A stretch of DNA of 64,000 bases from a bacterium. GTDB lineage: Bacteria > Spirochaetota > Leptospiria > Leptospirales > Leptonemataceae. The DNA lies in NCBI GenBank assembly GCA_024742665.1, contig JANSYA010000006.1, forward strand, positions 186,001 through 250,000, written 5' to 3'. Under the pieces are notes generated by a model, which was given only the letters and a program-made list of their open reading frames with translations, was not told the origin of the DNA and searched no databases. The position numbers and the translations under genes are program-made. Below are positions 35,565 to 44,162 of this stretch, piece by piece (positions within the stretch are counted from its first letter, which is position 1; every line of letters begins with the position of its first letter).

Positions 35565-36977
35565 TTATTGAGCAGAGCGACGCTTGAGATAGCGCAGAAC
35601 GGGATCGTAGATGCCGCCGTGATTCGCATCCGCCGCCGATTCGCGAGCGGTCGCGAACCACTCTTCGGTGCTGGGCCGCACGAGGCGGGCCGCGCGCGAC
35701 AGATCCCGTCCGCTAATCGGCTCGGGCTTGCCGCTGCGAATGGCCGACTTGAGCTTGCGTTCGACCGCGAGATCGACGATCGCCTTCAAATCGGCGCCGG
35801 AGCAACCCGCGGTCTTCGCGGCCAGGCGATCCAGACGCAGCGAATCTTCGTCGACGGGTTTGCCTTTGAGATGAATTTCGAGGGTTTCGCGGCGAGCGGC
35901 CTCATCGGGAGGCGCCACGAAAAGCATACGATCGAAGCGGCCGGGTCGGCGAAAGGCCGGATCCAGATGCCAGGGAGCGTTGGTCGCGGCCAGAATCAGT
36001 ATGCCTTCGTTGTCGCCGTCGACTCCGTCGAGTTCCGACAGGAATTGATTGATCAGCGGACGCCCGCCGGCCAGGCGCTGGTCGCGGCGGCTCGCGCCGA
36101 TGGCGTCGACTTCGTCGATGAACAGCACGCAGGGCCGATGAATCCGCGCCTGTTCGAAGAGATCGTGCAGATTCTTTTCGCTCTGCCCCAGCCACATATC
36201 GAGCACGTCGTTGATCCCAATCGAGATAAAAGCCGCCTGGATTTCGCCGGCCGCAGCCCGGGCCAGATGCGTCTTGCCGCAGCCGGGCGGTCCGTACAAT
36301 AAAATCGCGCCGCCGGGTTTGCGCCCGTAGGCTTCGTAAACTTCAGGATGGCGAATCGGAAAGACGATCTTCATGCGAATCTCTTCTTTCAAATCCGCGA
36401 GACCGCCCACGTCCTGGAATCCAATCGGCGGCCGATCGATGTCCGTCTCATACACATCCAGGCTGTCTTCGCTGTAGGTGCGGGGAACCATCAGCGGGCC
36501 TGATGCGGACGACATAAGATCCTGCGAGTGCGCCGCCGGGGCCGGCAATGTATGAGCCGGCCAGCCGAAGAGCTCGGGCAGATCGGTTTCGGAAAACGAT
36601 GGATAGCGAACGACCGCTCGATCATAGAGCGATCGAGCCTGCTCCCGCTGATCGGTCAGCGCCAGCAAACGAATATGCAAATCCAACAGGCGTTGATTCG
36701 CGTCGCCCGCGTTGTTCGGCAGATCTTCGATTAAAACCAGCGCCTCACGATAGCGCTGCTGAGCATAAAAACATTGAGCCAGACCGAGTTTGAGTTTTTC
36801 GTGGCCGGAGTGCAGGCGCAATCCCTCGCGACAGGTTTGCTCCGCCTCGCGCAGGTCGCCCTTCTTGCGTAGAATCTCGGCGATGTAGAGTCTTAAGGGA
36901 ATATTCGCCGGCGTGGCCCGCAACGCGTCTCGAAGAGCGGCGATTGTTTCGGGTTCTGACGGATGCGGCTGGTCCAT
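35565..36977 (-). CDS. TPR-AAA+ ATPase fusion (CDC48/spastin-like)
   Basis: A 470-residue cytoplasmic protein. TPR-like helices occupy residues 8-125 (PLRLYIAEILRKKGDLREAEQTCREGL). A linker follows, then one AAA+ module: Walker A LLYGPPGCGKT (227-237), pore-loop region ISIGINDVLDMWLGQSEKN, Walker B CVLFIDEVDA (Asp288-Glu289), sensor 1 Asn in ILAATNAPWHLDPA, arginine fingers in RRPGRFDRM, and a C-terminal helical lid with GCSGADLKAIVDLAVE. The single ring and these signatures group it with CDC48/FtsH/spastin-type remodelling ATPases rather than with MoxR. It lacks a protease domain. The TPR part probably recruits substrate. A conserved small gene follows downstream. Confidence 0.93.
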   Translation of the reverse strand: MDQPHPSEPETIAALRDALRATPANIPLRLYIAEILRKKGDLREAEQTCREGLRLHSGHEKLKLGLAQCFYAQQRYREALVLIEDLPNNAGDANQRLLDLHIRLLALTDQREQARSLYDRAVVRYPSFSETDLPELFGWPAHTLPAPAAHSQDLMSSASGPLMVPRTYSEDSLDVYETDIDRPPIGFQDVGGLADLKEEIRMKIVFPIRHPEVYEAYGRKPGGAILLYGPPGCGKTHLARAAAGEIQAAFISIGINDVLDMWLGQSEKNLHDLFEQARIHRPCVLFIDEVDAIGASRRDQRLAGGRPLINQFLSELDGVDGDNEGILILAATNAPWHLDPAFRRPGRFDRMLFVAPPDEAARRETLEIHLKGKPVDEDSLRLDRLAAKTAGCSGADLKAIVDLAVERKLKSAIRSGKPEPISGRDLSRAARLVRPSTEEWFATARESAADANHGGIYDPVLRYLKRRSAQ

Positions 36978-37123
36978 ACGATTTGGGAATTACAAATAGA
37001 GGGCGGTCAGTGTCAAGCCTCTCAGAAAAACATATGCGAAATGACGAAAAGAAATGCGCGTTTTTAGAAGCGGCGATCTGTGACATAAAAAATTTACCGG
37101 CGCTTATCCGAACAAGCTGAAGC

Positions 37124-38146
37124 ATGCCCGAACGCACAATTGAAAACGATTTTCGCTGCGAAATCCATGAAGACCGTCAGCGCCTGGATCTAATTCTGGC
37201 CCGGCGCTATCCGCGCTTCAATCGCGGCGACTGGCAAGAACGCATTCGTAAGGGCGACGTGCTGATCAACGACGCCCCGGCGCGACCATCTCGTAAAGTA
37301 GCGACCGGCGATCTGGTTCGCTTTCGTTTTCAGCGCGGGCCCGAGCCGGATGTCAGCCGCGACTACCGATTCATCTATGAAGATGAATTTCTCTATGTGA
37401 TCGACAAACCAGGCGATCTGCCGGTGCATCCATCCGGCGTATATAACGAGAACACGCTCTATTCTTTGATCAAAGCCGAACGCGGCGCGGATTATCCGGT
37501 CAACCTGGTCCATCGCCTGGACCGCGAAACCAGCGGGCTGATGGTCGTCGCAAAAGACGGCGACACGGCGCGCATACTCCAGAACGCCTTCCAGGCCAAA
37601 GATGAGATTCGGAAAATCTACCAGACAATCGTGGAATGTCCAGACGCGGGCTTTCCCGAATTTCTGGACGCCAGGGGCTGGATCTTCGCGGCCGGCCAGG
37701 GCCCGGTGCGTAAAAAGCGCAGCTTCGCCCGGGAAGAGCCCGACCGGAACGCGCTGCACAGTTTTGCGCGAGACGAAGAAGGTCCGCAGGTTCAGAGCGC
37801 GCGCACGGAGTTTCGGCGCCTCGGCGAACGCCGTGCAGGCGAGAGCGCCGTCATCGCGCTGGTCGAAGCGCGCTTATTTACCGGACGTATGCATCAGATT
37901 CGCGCGACCCTGTGCTCCCTCGGTTATCCGGTCGTCGGCGATCGCCTGTACGGAGTCGACGAAAACCTGTACTTAAAGATGATTCGAGACGAAGAGAGCG
38001 ACGCCGATCGCGCGCGCCTGCGAATTCAGCGCACGGCCCTGCACGCGATACGCCTGGAGTTCCGCCATCCCCGCACGGGAAAAGACCAGAGCTTCGCCTC
38101 GGAATTACCCGGCGACATGCGCGGGCTCTTTTTCGAAGACCAGTAG
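37124..38146 (+). CDS. RluA-family pseudouridine synthase
   Basis: Isomerises uridine to pseudouridine in rRNA or tRNA. At 340 residues it has an N-terminal S4-like RNA-binding segment (DLILARRYPRFNRGDWQERIRKGDVLIND) and a catalytic domain with the family signature VHRLDRETSGLMVVAKD containing the catalytic Asp. VIDKPGDLPVHPSG and TGRMHQIRATLCSLGYPVVGDRLYG are also typical of RluA/RluC/RluD. An Arg/Glu-rich insert (KKRSFAREEPDRNALHSFARDEEGPQ) lengthens the middle. It is divergent from the TPR-AAA+ gene, and its last 42 bases overlap the 3' end of the convergent methyltransferase gene. Confidence 0.95.
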   Translation: MPERTIENDFRCEIHEDRQRLDLILARRYPRFNRGDWQERIRKGDVLINDAPARPSRKVATGDLVRFRFQRGPEPDVSRDYRFIYEDEFLYVIDKPGDLPVHPSGVYNENTLYSLIKAERGADYPVNLVHRLDRETSGLMVVAKDGDTARILQNAFQAKDEIRKIYQTIVECPDAGFPEFLDARGWIFAAGQGPVRKKRSFAREEPDRNALHSFARDEEGPQVQSARTEFRRLGERRAGESAVIALVEARLFTGRMHQIRATLCSLGYPVVGDRLYGVDENLYLKMIRDEESDADRARLRIQRTALHAIRLEFRHPRTGKDQSFASELPGDMRGLFFEDQ

Positions 38147-39010
38147 CAGCCCCGCGCTCGATTCGCCGGCCCGACCGCCGCCCAGATCGGCGCGGGTTTC
38201 TCGCAATCGCAGGCCCGCCGAAATCGCCAGGCGCTCCATCTGCTCGGCCGAATACAGACGCAGGCGATGCGTTTCCGTTTGCAGCCGCCCATCGGCGATC
38301 GCGTCGGTGCCGCGCGGGCGAAATTCATAGTCGTGTTGAATGACCACGAAGTCGGGCGTCTGCGTTTCGAAACGCACGCTGCGACGACGATGCAAACGGC
38401 CGCCGGCCGTCTCGACTACGCGTTCGACGGCCGGCGCCGACGCGTTGCCGCCACGATCGCCCGCCAGACTTCGATACGCGGACGGATTCCAGACTTCCAG
38501 CGCCGCCCTGCCTCCGGGACGCAGCGTGCTCGCGATTACGCGCAGAGCCCCGGCGAGCTGCTCGGCTTCGTGTAGATAGTTGAGCGTGCCAAACAAGGAA
38601 AAGACGCCATCGAATATATGCGTCTGACGATCGCGGTCACGGCCACGGCCCGCTTCGCCTCGCTCCGATGCAGACGTAGACGTAGACGTAGATTCGGCCA
38701 GCGCCGCCCGCACTTCATCGAAACGCGTGATATCCGCGCGAACGAATGCGGGCTCTGGAAAACGCGCGCGGGCGACTTCGATCATTCCAGCGGAACGATC
38801 GAGACCGACCGTACGAATGCCCGCCCGGGACAGCACCGCCGCATGTTCGCCGGTGCCGCAGCCTACATCCAGGACGCGGTCGCAGTCCATCATCGAACGA
38901 AACAATCGCAGCAGTCCGCGCACGTCTCGCAGCAGCGTGCGTCGACGCGCTTCTAATTCGAAATAGGCTTCGGCGTGAGTATCAAATAGCAGCGGCGGGG
39001 AATCAGACAT
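38105..39010 (-). CDS. SAM-dependent methyltransferase
   Basis: Class I methyltransferase of about 301 residues with unknown substrate. Motif I is VLDVGCGTGEHAAVL, motif II is TVGLDRSAGMIEVARARFP, and an acidic post-motif region (DGVFSLFGTLNYLHEAEQL) fits the small-molecule type 25/11 methyltransferases. An unusual low-complexity insert (STSTSTSASERGEAGRGRDR) interrupts the domain between motifs II and IV and is encoded by an AGACGT repeat at 38672-38692. ATG 39010 (MSDSPPLLFDTHAEAYF) is chosen because domain similarity begins there; the frame is open to 39097. The 3' end overlaps the RluA-family gene by 42 bases on the opposite strand. Confidence 0.9.
   Translation of the reverse strand: MSDSPPLLFDTHAEAYFELEARRRTLLRDVRGLLRLFRSMMDCDRVLDVGCGTGEHAAVLSRAGIRTVGLDRSAGMIEVARARFPEPAFVRADITRFDEVRAALAESTSTSTSASERGEAGRGRDRDRQTHIFDGVFSLFGTLNYLHEAEQLAGALRVIASTLRPGGRAALEVWNPSAYRSLAGDRGGNASAPAVERVVETAGGRLHRRRSVRFETQTPDFVVIQHDYEFRPRGTDAIADGRLQTETHRLRLYSAEQMERLAISAGLRLRETRADLGGGRAGESSAGLLLVFEKEPAHVAG
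38672..38692. repeat. AGACGT microsatellite inside the methyltransferase gene
   Basis: Three and a half perfect copies of the hexamer AGACGT encode a Ser-Thr repeat in the methyltransferase. The unit length is a multiple of three, so expansion or contraction would not break the frame. Confidence 0.85.
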
Positions 39011-39116
39011 ACCCGCTGCCACAGTGCGAATTTCCACGCGTCGAGCCAAGCCGAATAATCGGCGCCGGACGAAAGGACGCCGCAAGCATCTCTTCAATCA
39101 AGACATGCCGCCAATT

Positions 39117-39581
39117 TCACGGAGAAATATCGCCGGCGAGATCGAGCGTTTCGGACCGATAGCGCAAACGACGGCCGCCGATTACAATCGCCTGGAAACC
39201 GTCCCGGGCCCGCCACTCTGTGCGGCGCTCCCCGTCGACGACATAGCTGCGCTCCAATTGCCAGTCGGGAAAACCAGCGCGCATCAGCAGGGCCGCGTCG
39301 CGCAGCTCGGGGCTGTGGGCGAGATGAGCCAGGACGCCTTCCGCGCAGCTTGCGCCGATTTCAAATCGCGGCGGATGGCGATCGCCAAGCAAACGATCGA
39401 GAAAGACTTCGAAGCTCAGCTGCACCTCTTCGCGCTGGTATCCGGTCTTCGCTCGAATGCGCGCAACATAGGTCTTTACGGTGTTAGTGGCAATGCCCAG
39501 CTCCGCACCGATTTCCGGCTGGCTCAGGCCGCCCACGAGCATGCGGGCTATGCGAAGTTCCTGTCGCGCGAGGGGCACCAT
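39117..39581 (-). CDS. LuxR-type HTH protein with C-terminal domain of unknown function
   Basis: A 154-residue protein that begins directly with a LuxR/GerE helix-turn-helix (RQELRIARMLVGGLSQPEIGAELGIATNTVKTYVARIRAKTGY). A C-terminal domain of about 85 residues follows that I do not recognise (ERSYVVDGERRTEWRARDGFQAIVIGGRRL). LuxR domains normally sit at the C-terminus behind a receiver or sensor domain; the reversed order, with no room for an N-terminal domain because an in-frame stop lies just upstream of ATG 39581, is unusual. It could be a complete small regulator or a gene that has lost its sensor part. No ribosome binding site is evident. Confidence 0.75.
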   Translation of the reverse strand: MVPLARQELRIARMLVGGLSQPEIGAELGIATNTVKTYVARIRAKTGYQREEVQLSFEVFLDRLLGDRHPPRFEIGASCAEGVLAHLAHSPELRDAALLMRAGFPDWQLERSYVVDGERRTEWRARDGFQAIVIGGRRLRYRSETLDLAGDISP

Positions 39582-39736
39582 AGAATTTGCGGTGCCATCT
39601 TTTTACAATGGCGATCCATCCGCAAGTCCCGGATCCAAATTTCCCCGCCTTCGCTATACACACTTATACCAATACGATTTTACGCACAATTACGAAGACG
39701 CAAATCGCCTGCCAGAATTCGCAAGCGCATACGGAA

Positions 39737-39768
39737 ACTCTGCTTCACAAAAAATACTCTGCTTCACA
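39737..39768. repeat. 13-bp direct repeat at the ptsI stop codon
   Basis: The sequence actctgcttcaca occurs at 39737-39749 and again at 39756-39768, separated by six bases. The right copy contains the ptsI stop codon. It looks like a small tandem duplication. Confidence 0.6.
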
Positions 39769-41539
39769 GCAAAGCGCGCACGTCTGCAGCGGTATGCGCC
39801 TGGCAAACGCGACGGGCCTGTTCGCCTCCGCGTTCGAAGGCATGCTCATCCAGAGCGACGATGCTTTCGAAGCAGTTGAGCACCGCCGAAGGCGCGACGC
39901 TGAATTCACGCACGCCCAGGCCGATCAAGATCGGCAGCAAATCCGGCCGGCCGGCGATTTCGCCGCAGATCGATAGCGGCACGGTCGCCCGCTCCAGAAT
40001 CATAGCGATCATGCGAAACAAAGCGGGCTGGTAAAAGAGCTCGTCGTACGGCAGCGTATTGTCGCGATCCACGCCGATCGCCAGGCGCGTAAGATCATTT
40101 GTTCCGATACTAAAGAACGCGGCGTTGCTCGCGAAGACTTCGCACATCAAAGCGGCGGCCGGCGTTTCCAGCATCATACCCAGCGCGGTTTCGGGCAGGC
40201 GCGATCCGAGCTCCGCTTCGACTTCATCGCGCACCCGCGCCAGAGTTTCGCGCACCGCTTCCATCTCTTCAAAGCGACTGACCACCGGCACCATCAAACG
40301 ACACTGGCCGTCGGCCGCTCCGGCCCGACTGACGCCCACCAGGATCGCACGCAGCTGAGATTCCAGAATATTCGGATTGGCCAGCAAAAATCTTACGCCG
40401 CGCAAATCGCGATCGCGCACGGCGGCCTGGGGCGGATAGGCTTTATCGTCCCCGGCATCAAGCAAGCGCAGGGTAATCGGCCGACCGGCCAGGGGACCGC
40501 TGAAAAGATCCGCATAGCACTGAGCCTGGCGCTCCGGATCGTTCAACAAGGTCGGATCTTTCAAATACAAAAATTCGGTGCGAAAGAGACCGACGCCGCT
40601 CGCGCCCGCGGCCGGATCGGACTCGGGCAGTTGATCGAGATTCAGCCAGAGGCGCGCTTCGCTGCCGTCGGGCAAACTAATCGGAGAACGCACACCGGCT
40701 TCGCTGCGACGACGCAGGCCGCTAATATAGACGTGATAGGCTTCGACGTCCGCTTCGCCCGGTCGACACACCAGCCGACCGGAACTCGCCTGGCCGCTGT
40801 CCACTCGCATCGGAGCCGGAGCGACGCCGGCGCCCGTGACTTTCGGCAGCGCGTCAATTAAGAGCGCGTCGCCCTCTTTGATTTTCTGCGTGAGATTGGC
40901 CACGTGCACCAGGGCGGGTATGCCGCGGCTCTTCGCCAGGATCGCCATATGACCGGTTACGCCGCCGGCTTCGGTAACGATGCCCACGCAGTTGCCGCGA
41001 ATGTGCAGCATCAGCGAAGGACTCAAATCATGCGCGACGACGATGCTGTCCGGCGGCAAATCTTTCAGACCGGGAATCCGAATATCGCCTTCCGGAACGC
41101 CCATCAAATTCGAGAGAATGCGATTGCTCATATCCTCCAGATCCGCCGCCCGCTCCTGAAAGATCGTATTGCGCGCCTTCGAGAGAAAATCTTTGAGGAT
41201 GCCGACCTCTTCGGCCAGAGCCCACTCGGCGTTCATTTTTCGCGAACGAATCTTCTCGCGAGTTTCGTCTATTAACATGGGGTCTTCGAGCAGCAGCAGT
41301 TGCGCTTCGAAGATCGCCGACAGTTCGTGACCGAGACGTCCCGCGCCGATCAGCTCTTTCATCTGAGTGCGGCTGGCCTGCACCGCGTCTCGAAAGCGCG
41401 AGAGCTCGGGGCCGACTTCTTGCGGCATCAAACTGCGGTGGGGAACGGAGCCGGCGATGGTTTCGAGCACCCGGGCGCGGCCGAGGGCCTTGCCTTCGGA
41501 TGCGATCATGCCGGAAAATTCGAGTGGAGATTCACTCAT
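39764..41539 (-). CDS. ptsI: phosphoenolpyruvate-protein phosphotransferase (PTS enzyme I)
   Basis: Enzyme I, 591 residues, takes phosphate from phosphoenolpyruvate and passes it to HPr. The phosphorylated His197 lies in GGVTGHMAILAKSRGIPAL. The PEP-binding barrel shows GVGLFRTEFLYL, the metal and substrate site SIGTNDLTRLAIGVDRDN, and the catalytic Cys in LSICGEIAGRPDLLP. N-terminal HPr-binding helices (residues 30-145) are present. No HPr or sugar permease is adjacent, so in this organism it may serve a regulatory (nitrogen- or carbon-type) phosphorelay rather than sugar uptake; this is inference. A 13-base direct repeat spans its stop codon (39737-39768). Confidence 0.96.
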   Translation of the reverse strand: MSESPLEFSGMIASEGKALGRARVLETIAGSVPHRSLMPQEVGPELSRFRDAVQASRTQMKELIGAGRLGHELSAIFEAQLLLLEDPMLIDETREKIRSRKMNAEWALAEEVGILKDFLSKARNTIFQERAADLEDMSNRILSNLMGVPEGDIRIPGLKDLPPDSIVVAHDLSPSLMLHIRGNCVGIVTEAGGVTGHMAILAKSRGIPALVHVANLTQKIKEGDALLIDALPKVTGAGVAPAPMRVDSGQASSGRLVCRPGEADVEAYHVYISGLRRRSEAGVRSPISLPDGSEARLWLNLDQLPESDPAAGASGVGLFRTEFLYLKDPTLLNDPERQAQCYADLFSGPLAGRPITLRLLDAGDDKAYPPQAAVRDRDLRGVRFLLANPNILESQLRAILVGVSRAGAADGQCRLMVPVVSRFEEMEAVRETLARVRDEVEAELGSRLPETALGMMLETPAAALMCEVFASNAAFFSIGTNDLTRLAIGVDRDNTLPYDELFYQPALFRMIAMILERATVPLSICGEIAGRPDLLPILIGLGVREFSVAPSAVLNCFESIVALDEHAFERGGEQARRVCQAHTAADVRALL

Positions 41540-41716
41540 ACGAACAGGGTGCTTTACCTGTCTTCAAATAAGGATCGCATGTATAGTACTTTTGCGTCTA
41601 AAGCTAAGGGGAGACCGATTAAATTCCGTAAATCGAGCAAGGGCGGCGAAAATCGCTTGTACATTCGCCGTGTCCGCTGAATAAAGGGACATAATCCGAG
41701 ATCCGTCCACCCGCCC

Positions 41717-43072
41717 ATGGCAGAAAAACTAAAACGACCCAACGTGCTCAAGAAGTACCAGAATCTGCTATCGGGGATGGATCCCCTGCGGCCGATGGGA
41801 CGCGTCGTGCAAATCACCGGCATGTCCATTATCTCCGAAGGCCCGCCGGAAGTCAGCGTCGGCGATTTGTGTCGCGTTGAATTGGGTAAGAGCGGCGAAT
41901 ATCTAAACTGCGAAGTGATCGGTTTTCAAAACCACCACCTGGTACTGACGCCCCTCGGTCCGACCGCCGGCGTCTTTCCCGACGCGCAGGTGCTCGGCAC
42001 CGGTCGCCGCCTTTCCATTCCGGTTTCCGACGAACTGCTCGGCCGCGTGCTCGACGGACTCGGTCGCCCCCTGGACAATCGGCCGCCCCTCGTATCGACC
42101 GACAATCGCTCGCTCGATAACGATCCGCCTTCGCCGACTGTGCGCCAGCCCATCCGCACGCCCGTGGAAACCGGCGTGCGCGCTCTGGACGGCCTCCTGA
42201 CCGTCGGCGCCGGCCAGCGCATTGGAATGTTCGCCGGCACGGGCGTCGGTAAGTCGACGCTGCTCGGCATGGTCGCGCGTTATACAATGGCCGACGTCAA
42301 CGTGATCTGCCTGGTGGGCGAGCGCGGGCGCGAAGTGCGCGAATTCTTAGAGGACGATCTGGGCGCCGAAGGTTTGCGCAAGTCGGTCGTCTTCGCCGCC
42401 ACATCGGATCGCAGCGCGATGGAAAAAGTATACGCGGCCGGCTTCGCCACCTCGGTCGCGGAGTACTTTCGCGAACAGGGACTACACGTTAACTTATATA
42501 TGGACAGCCTTACGCGCTACTGTATGGCCCTGCGCGAAATCGGACTGGCCGCCGGCGATCAAATCGGGGTGGGCGGCTATCCGCCGGGCGTCTGGTATCG
42601 CCTGAGTCGCTTAGTCGAACGCGCCGGCTCGACGGACAAAGGCAGCATCACCGGATTTTATACTGTGCTCGTAGAAGCCGACGACCTGAACGATCCCGTG
42701 GCGGACAACGCCCGCGGAGTTTTGGACGGACACGTCGTGCTATCGCGGCGATTGGCCCAGCGCGGCCACTACCCTTCGATCGAAGTCACCGAATCGATTT
42801 CGCGGGTGATGGACAAAGTCGTAACGCCGGAACATCGCCAGGACGCGACCCGCTTGCGGGCCATGCTCGCTTCGTATCGCGAAAACGAAGAGCTGATTAA
42901 TCTCGGGGCCTACGCTCGCGGCAGCAATCCGGAAGTCGACGAAGCCCTCGACAAAATGGACAACATCAATCAGTTTCTGCGCCAGGAAGTCTCGGATGGA
43001 ACGCGCATGCCGGACAGCGTTCGACGCCTGGGAGAGCTGATCGGCAAAGTCGAAGAAGAGGAATTTTATTGA
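41717..43072 (+). CDS. fliI: flagellar export ATPase FliI
   Basis: Hexameric ATPase of 451 residues that energises the flagellar type III export apparatus. Walker A is AGTGVGKST (about residues 174-182), the Walker B region is INLYMDSLTRYCMALREIGLA, and PGVWYRLSRLVERAG and VTESISRVMD are typical of FliI/F1-beta relatives. The N-terminal barrel (VVQITGMSIISEGPPEVSVGDLCRVE) is present. It begins an operon fliI-fliJ-(overlapping frame)-flbB, as in other spirochaetes, whose flagella lie in the periplasm. The stop codon overlaps the TTG start of fliJ (TTGA). Confidence 0.97.
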   Translation: MAEKLKRPNVLKKYQNLLSGMDPLRPMGRVVQITGMSIISEGPPEVSVGDLCRVELGKSGEYLNCEVIGFQNHHLVLTPLGPTAGVFPDAQVLGTGRRLSIPVSDELLGRVLDGLGRPLDNRPPLVSTDNRSLDNDPPSPTVRQPIRTPVETGVRALDGLLTVGAGQRIGMFAGTGVGKSTLLGMVARYTMADVNVICLVGERGREVREFLEDDLGAEGLRKSVVFAATSDRSAMEKVYAAGFATSVAEYFREQGLHVNLYMDSLTRYCMALREIGLAAGDQIGVGGYPPGVWYRLSRLVERAGSTDKGSITGFYTVLVEADDLNDPVADNARGVLDGHVVLSRRLAQRGHYPSIEVTESISRVMDKVVTPEHRQDATRLRAMLASYRENEELINLGAYARGSNPEVDEALDKMDNINQFLRQEVSDGTRMPDSVRRLGELIGKVEEEEFY

Positions 43073-43749
43073 AAAAGTTTCGCTTTAAGCTCGAAGCGCT
43101 TCTACGCATGCGGCGCATCGAAGAGGAGCGAGCGCTCGGCGATCTGGCGAAAGTAATGGTCCGGGTCAACGAGCAGGAAAACGTGCGTACGGCCGCCTTT
43201 CAAATGTTGAAAGAAGAGATGGACCGTTTCGACGCCGATTACAAAGAAAATTTCGATATAACTTTATGGCAGATCTACGATCGTTATCTGGAGCGCTTGA
43301 ACGCGGAAGCCGCCGACGCGGCGGTCAAGCTGGAAGAGATTCGACCGGAAATGGAAACGGAGATGGCCAAAGTCATGGAAGCGCGTCGCGCGCGCCGCAT
43401 CGTTGAAATATTAAAAGAACGCGAACTAGAAAAATACAACGGGCAACGGCGCAAACACGAACGCCAGGAACTCGAAGAAGCAAACCGCAGGTCAAAATTG
43501 AATGTTGGAGGAATGACACCAGGAGCTACATATGACACCGGACCACTCGCCCCTCTCTTTACGGGACCGGCTGCGGGGCTGGGCCAACCGCCTGACGCAA
43601 AATATCCATCCGCCGACGCAGAACAATCGGACCACGTCGACACAGACGGAACTACGGAATCCGAAGTTCCCACACCCGAACCAGACCACGTCGCCGACTA
43701 CTTCAAACGAATGGGCCTGGGAGAACCACCGCCAGGCTTCGGTAAGTGA
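43069..43749 (+). CDS. fliJ: flagellar export chaperone FliJ with extended C-terminus
   Basis: Coiled-coil protein that couples FliI to the export gate. The first 145 residues are the FliJ domain (KFRFKLEALLRMRRIEEERALGDLAK, then long Glu/Arg/Ala helices). A Pro/Gly/Asp-rich tail of about 80 residues follows, ending in DHVADYFKRMGLGEPPPG. The start is TTG 43069, overlapping the fliI stop and preceded by AGAGGA. FliJ is usually about 145-150 residues, so the tail is extra, and it coincides with a second open frame (43532-43999) that has its own ribosome binding site. Third-position GC is lower in the tail than in the core, so translation of the tail in this frame is less certain. Confidence 0.88.
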   Translation: MKKFRFKLEALLRMRRIEEERALGDLAKVMVRVNEQENVRTAAFQMLKEEMDRFDADYKENFDITLWQIYDRYLERLNAEAADAAVKLEEIRPEMETEMAKVMEARRARRIVEILKERELEKYNGQRRKHERQELEEANRRSKLNVGGMTPGATYDTGPLAPLFTGPAAGLGQPPDAKYPSADAEQSDHVDTDGTTESEVPTPEPDHVADYFKRMGLGEPPPGFGK

Positions 43750-43999
43750 AAGCGAGCCGTCCGGCGGAAGTTTTCTCGAACGCTGGCTGGGTGAAAATCC
43801 GGCGCGGGCCTTCGCGACTCCGGAGTGGCGCACGAAACAAAACGAAATCGGCCGGACCCGCACCGAGCTCCGGCAGGTCGACGACAGTTTGCAGGATTTG
43901 AATCGCCGCATTCAGAATCTGGAAAGCATCACGGAAAAATGGCAGGTCCATACGCCCCGCAGGCCCGAGGAAGGATCGCAGCTAAACCATCAGGCTTGA
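43532..43999 (+). CDS. possible coiled-coil protein overlapping the fliJ 3' end in another frame
   Basis: A 155-residue frame that starts 218 bases inside fliJ and continues 250 bases past its stop. AGGAG six bases before ATG 43532 is a good ribosome binding site, and third codon positions are GC-rich as in real genes here. The C-terminal half beyond fliJ (SGGSFLERWLGENPARAFATP, TRTELRQVDDSLQDLNRRIQNLE) reads as genuine coiled-coil coding sequence, so at least part is translated. The Asn/Thr/Pro-rich N-terminal half overlaps the FliJ tail. It may be an additional flagellar export or collar component between FliJ and FlbB. No family was recognised. Confidence 0.6.
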   Translation: MTPDHSPLSLRDRLRGWANRLTQNIHPPTQNNRTTSTQTELRNPKFPHPNQTTSPTTSNEWAWENHRQASVSESEPSGGSFLERWLGENPARAFATPEWRTKQNEIGRTRTELRQVDDSLQDLNRRIQNLESITEKWQVHTPRRPEEGSQLNHQA

Positions 44000-44106
44000 G
44001 TTTGAGTTTGAGTTTGAGCCTGAGCCCTGAGCCCTGAGCCCTGAGCCCCGCAACGCGGGGCGAAAAGGAGGGCGAAAAGGAGGGCGAAAAAGAGGGCGAA
44101 ATGAAT
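43995..44106. repeat. simple-sequence repeat tract upstream of flbB
   Basis: Successive short repeats follow one another: four TTTGAG-type hexamers, then CCTGAG/CCCTGAG units (43995-44048), a 6-bp hairpin ccccgc-aac-gcgggg (44046-44060), and four 12-base units of GGCGAAAAGGAG type (44059-44070, 44071-44082, 44083-44094 and 44095-44106, the last two degenerate). The tract ends 56 bp before the flbB start. It may vary in length by slippage. Confidence 0.85.
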
Positions 44107-44162
44107 ACGCGCAGCGGGGCGAAAAGGGTTAGACGGGGCGAAGCTGACAACGGAATAGAATC

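Noticed and set aside
35456..35629. N-terminal extension of the 34964-35455 protein
   Set aside because: It would overlap the AAA+ gene; GTG 35455 has a good GGAGGA site.
41599..41622. Sigma28-like flagellar promoter before fliI (TAAAGCTA ... CCGATTAA)
   Set aside because: The elements resemble the consensus, but the spacer is several bases too short.
43995..44106. CRISPR array
   Set aside because: The repeats are contiguous short units without spacers, and no cas genes are present.
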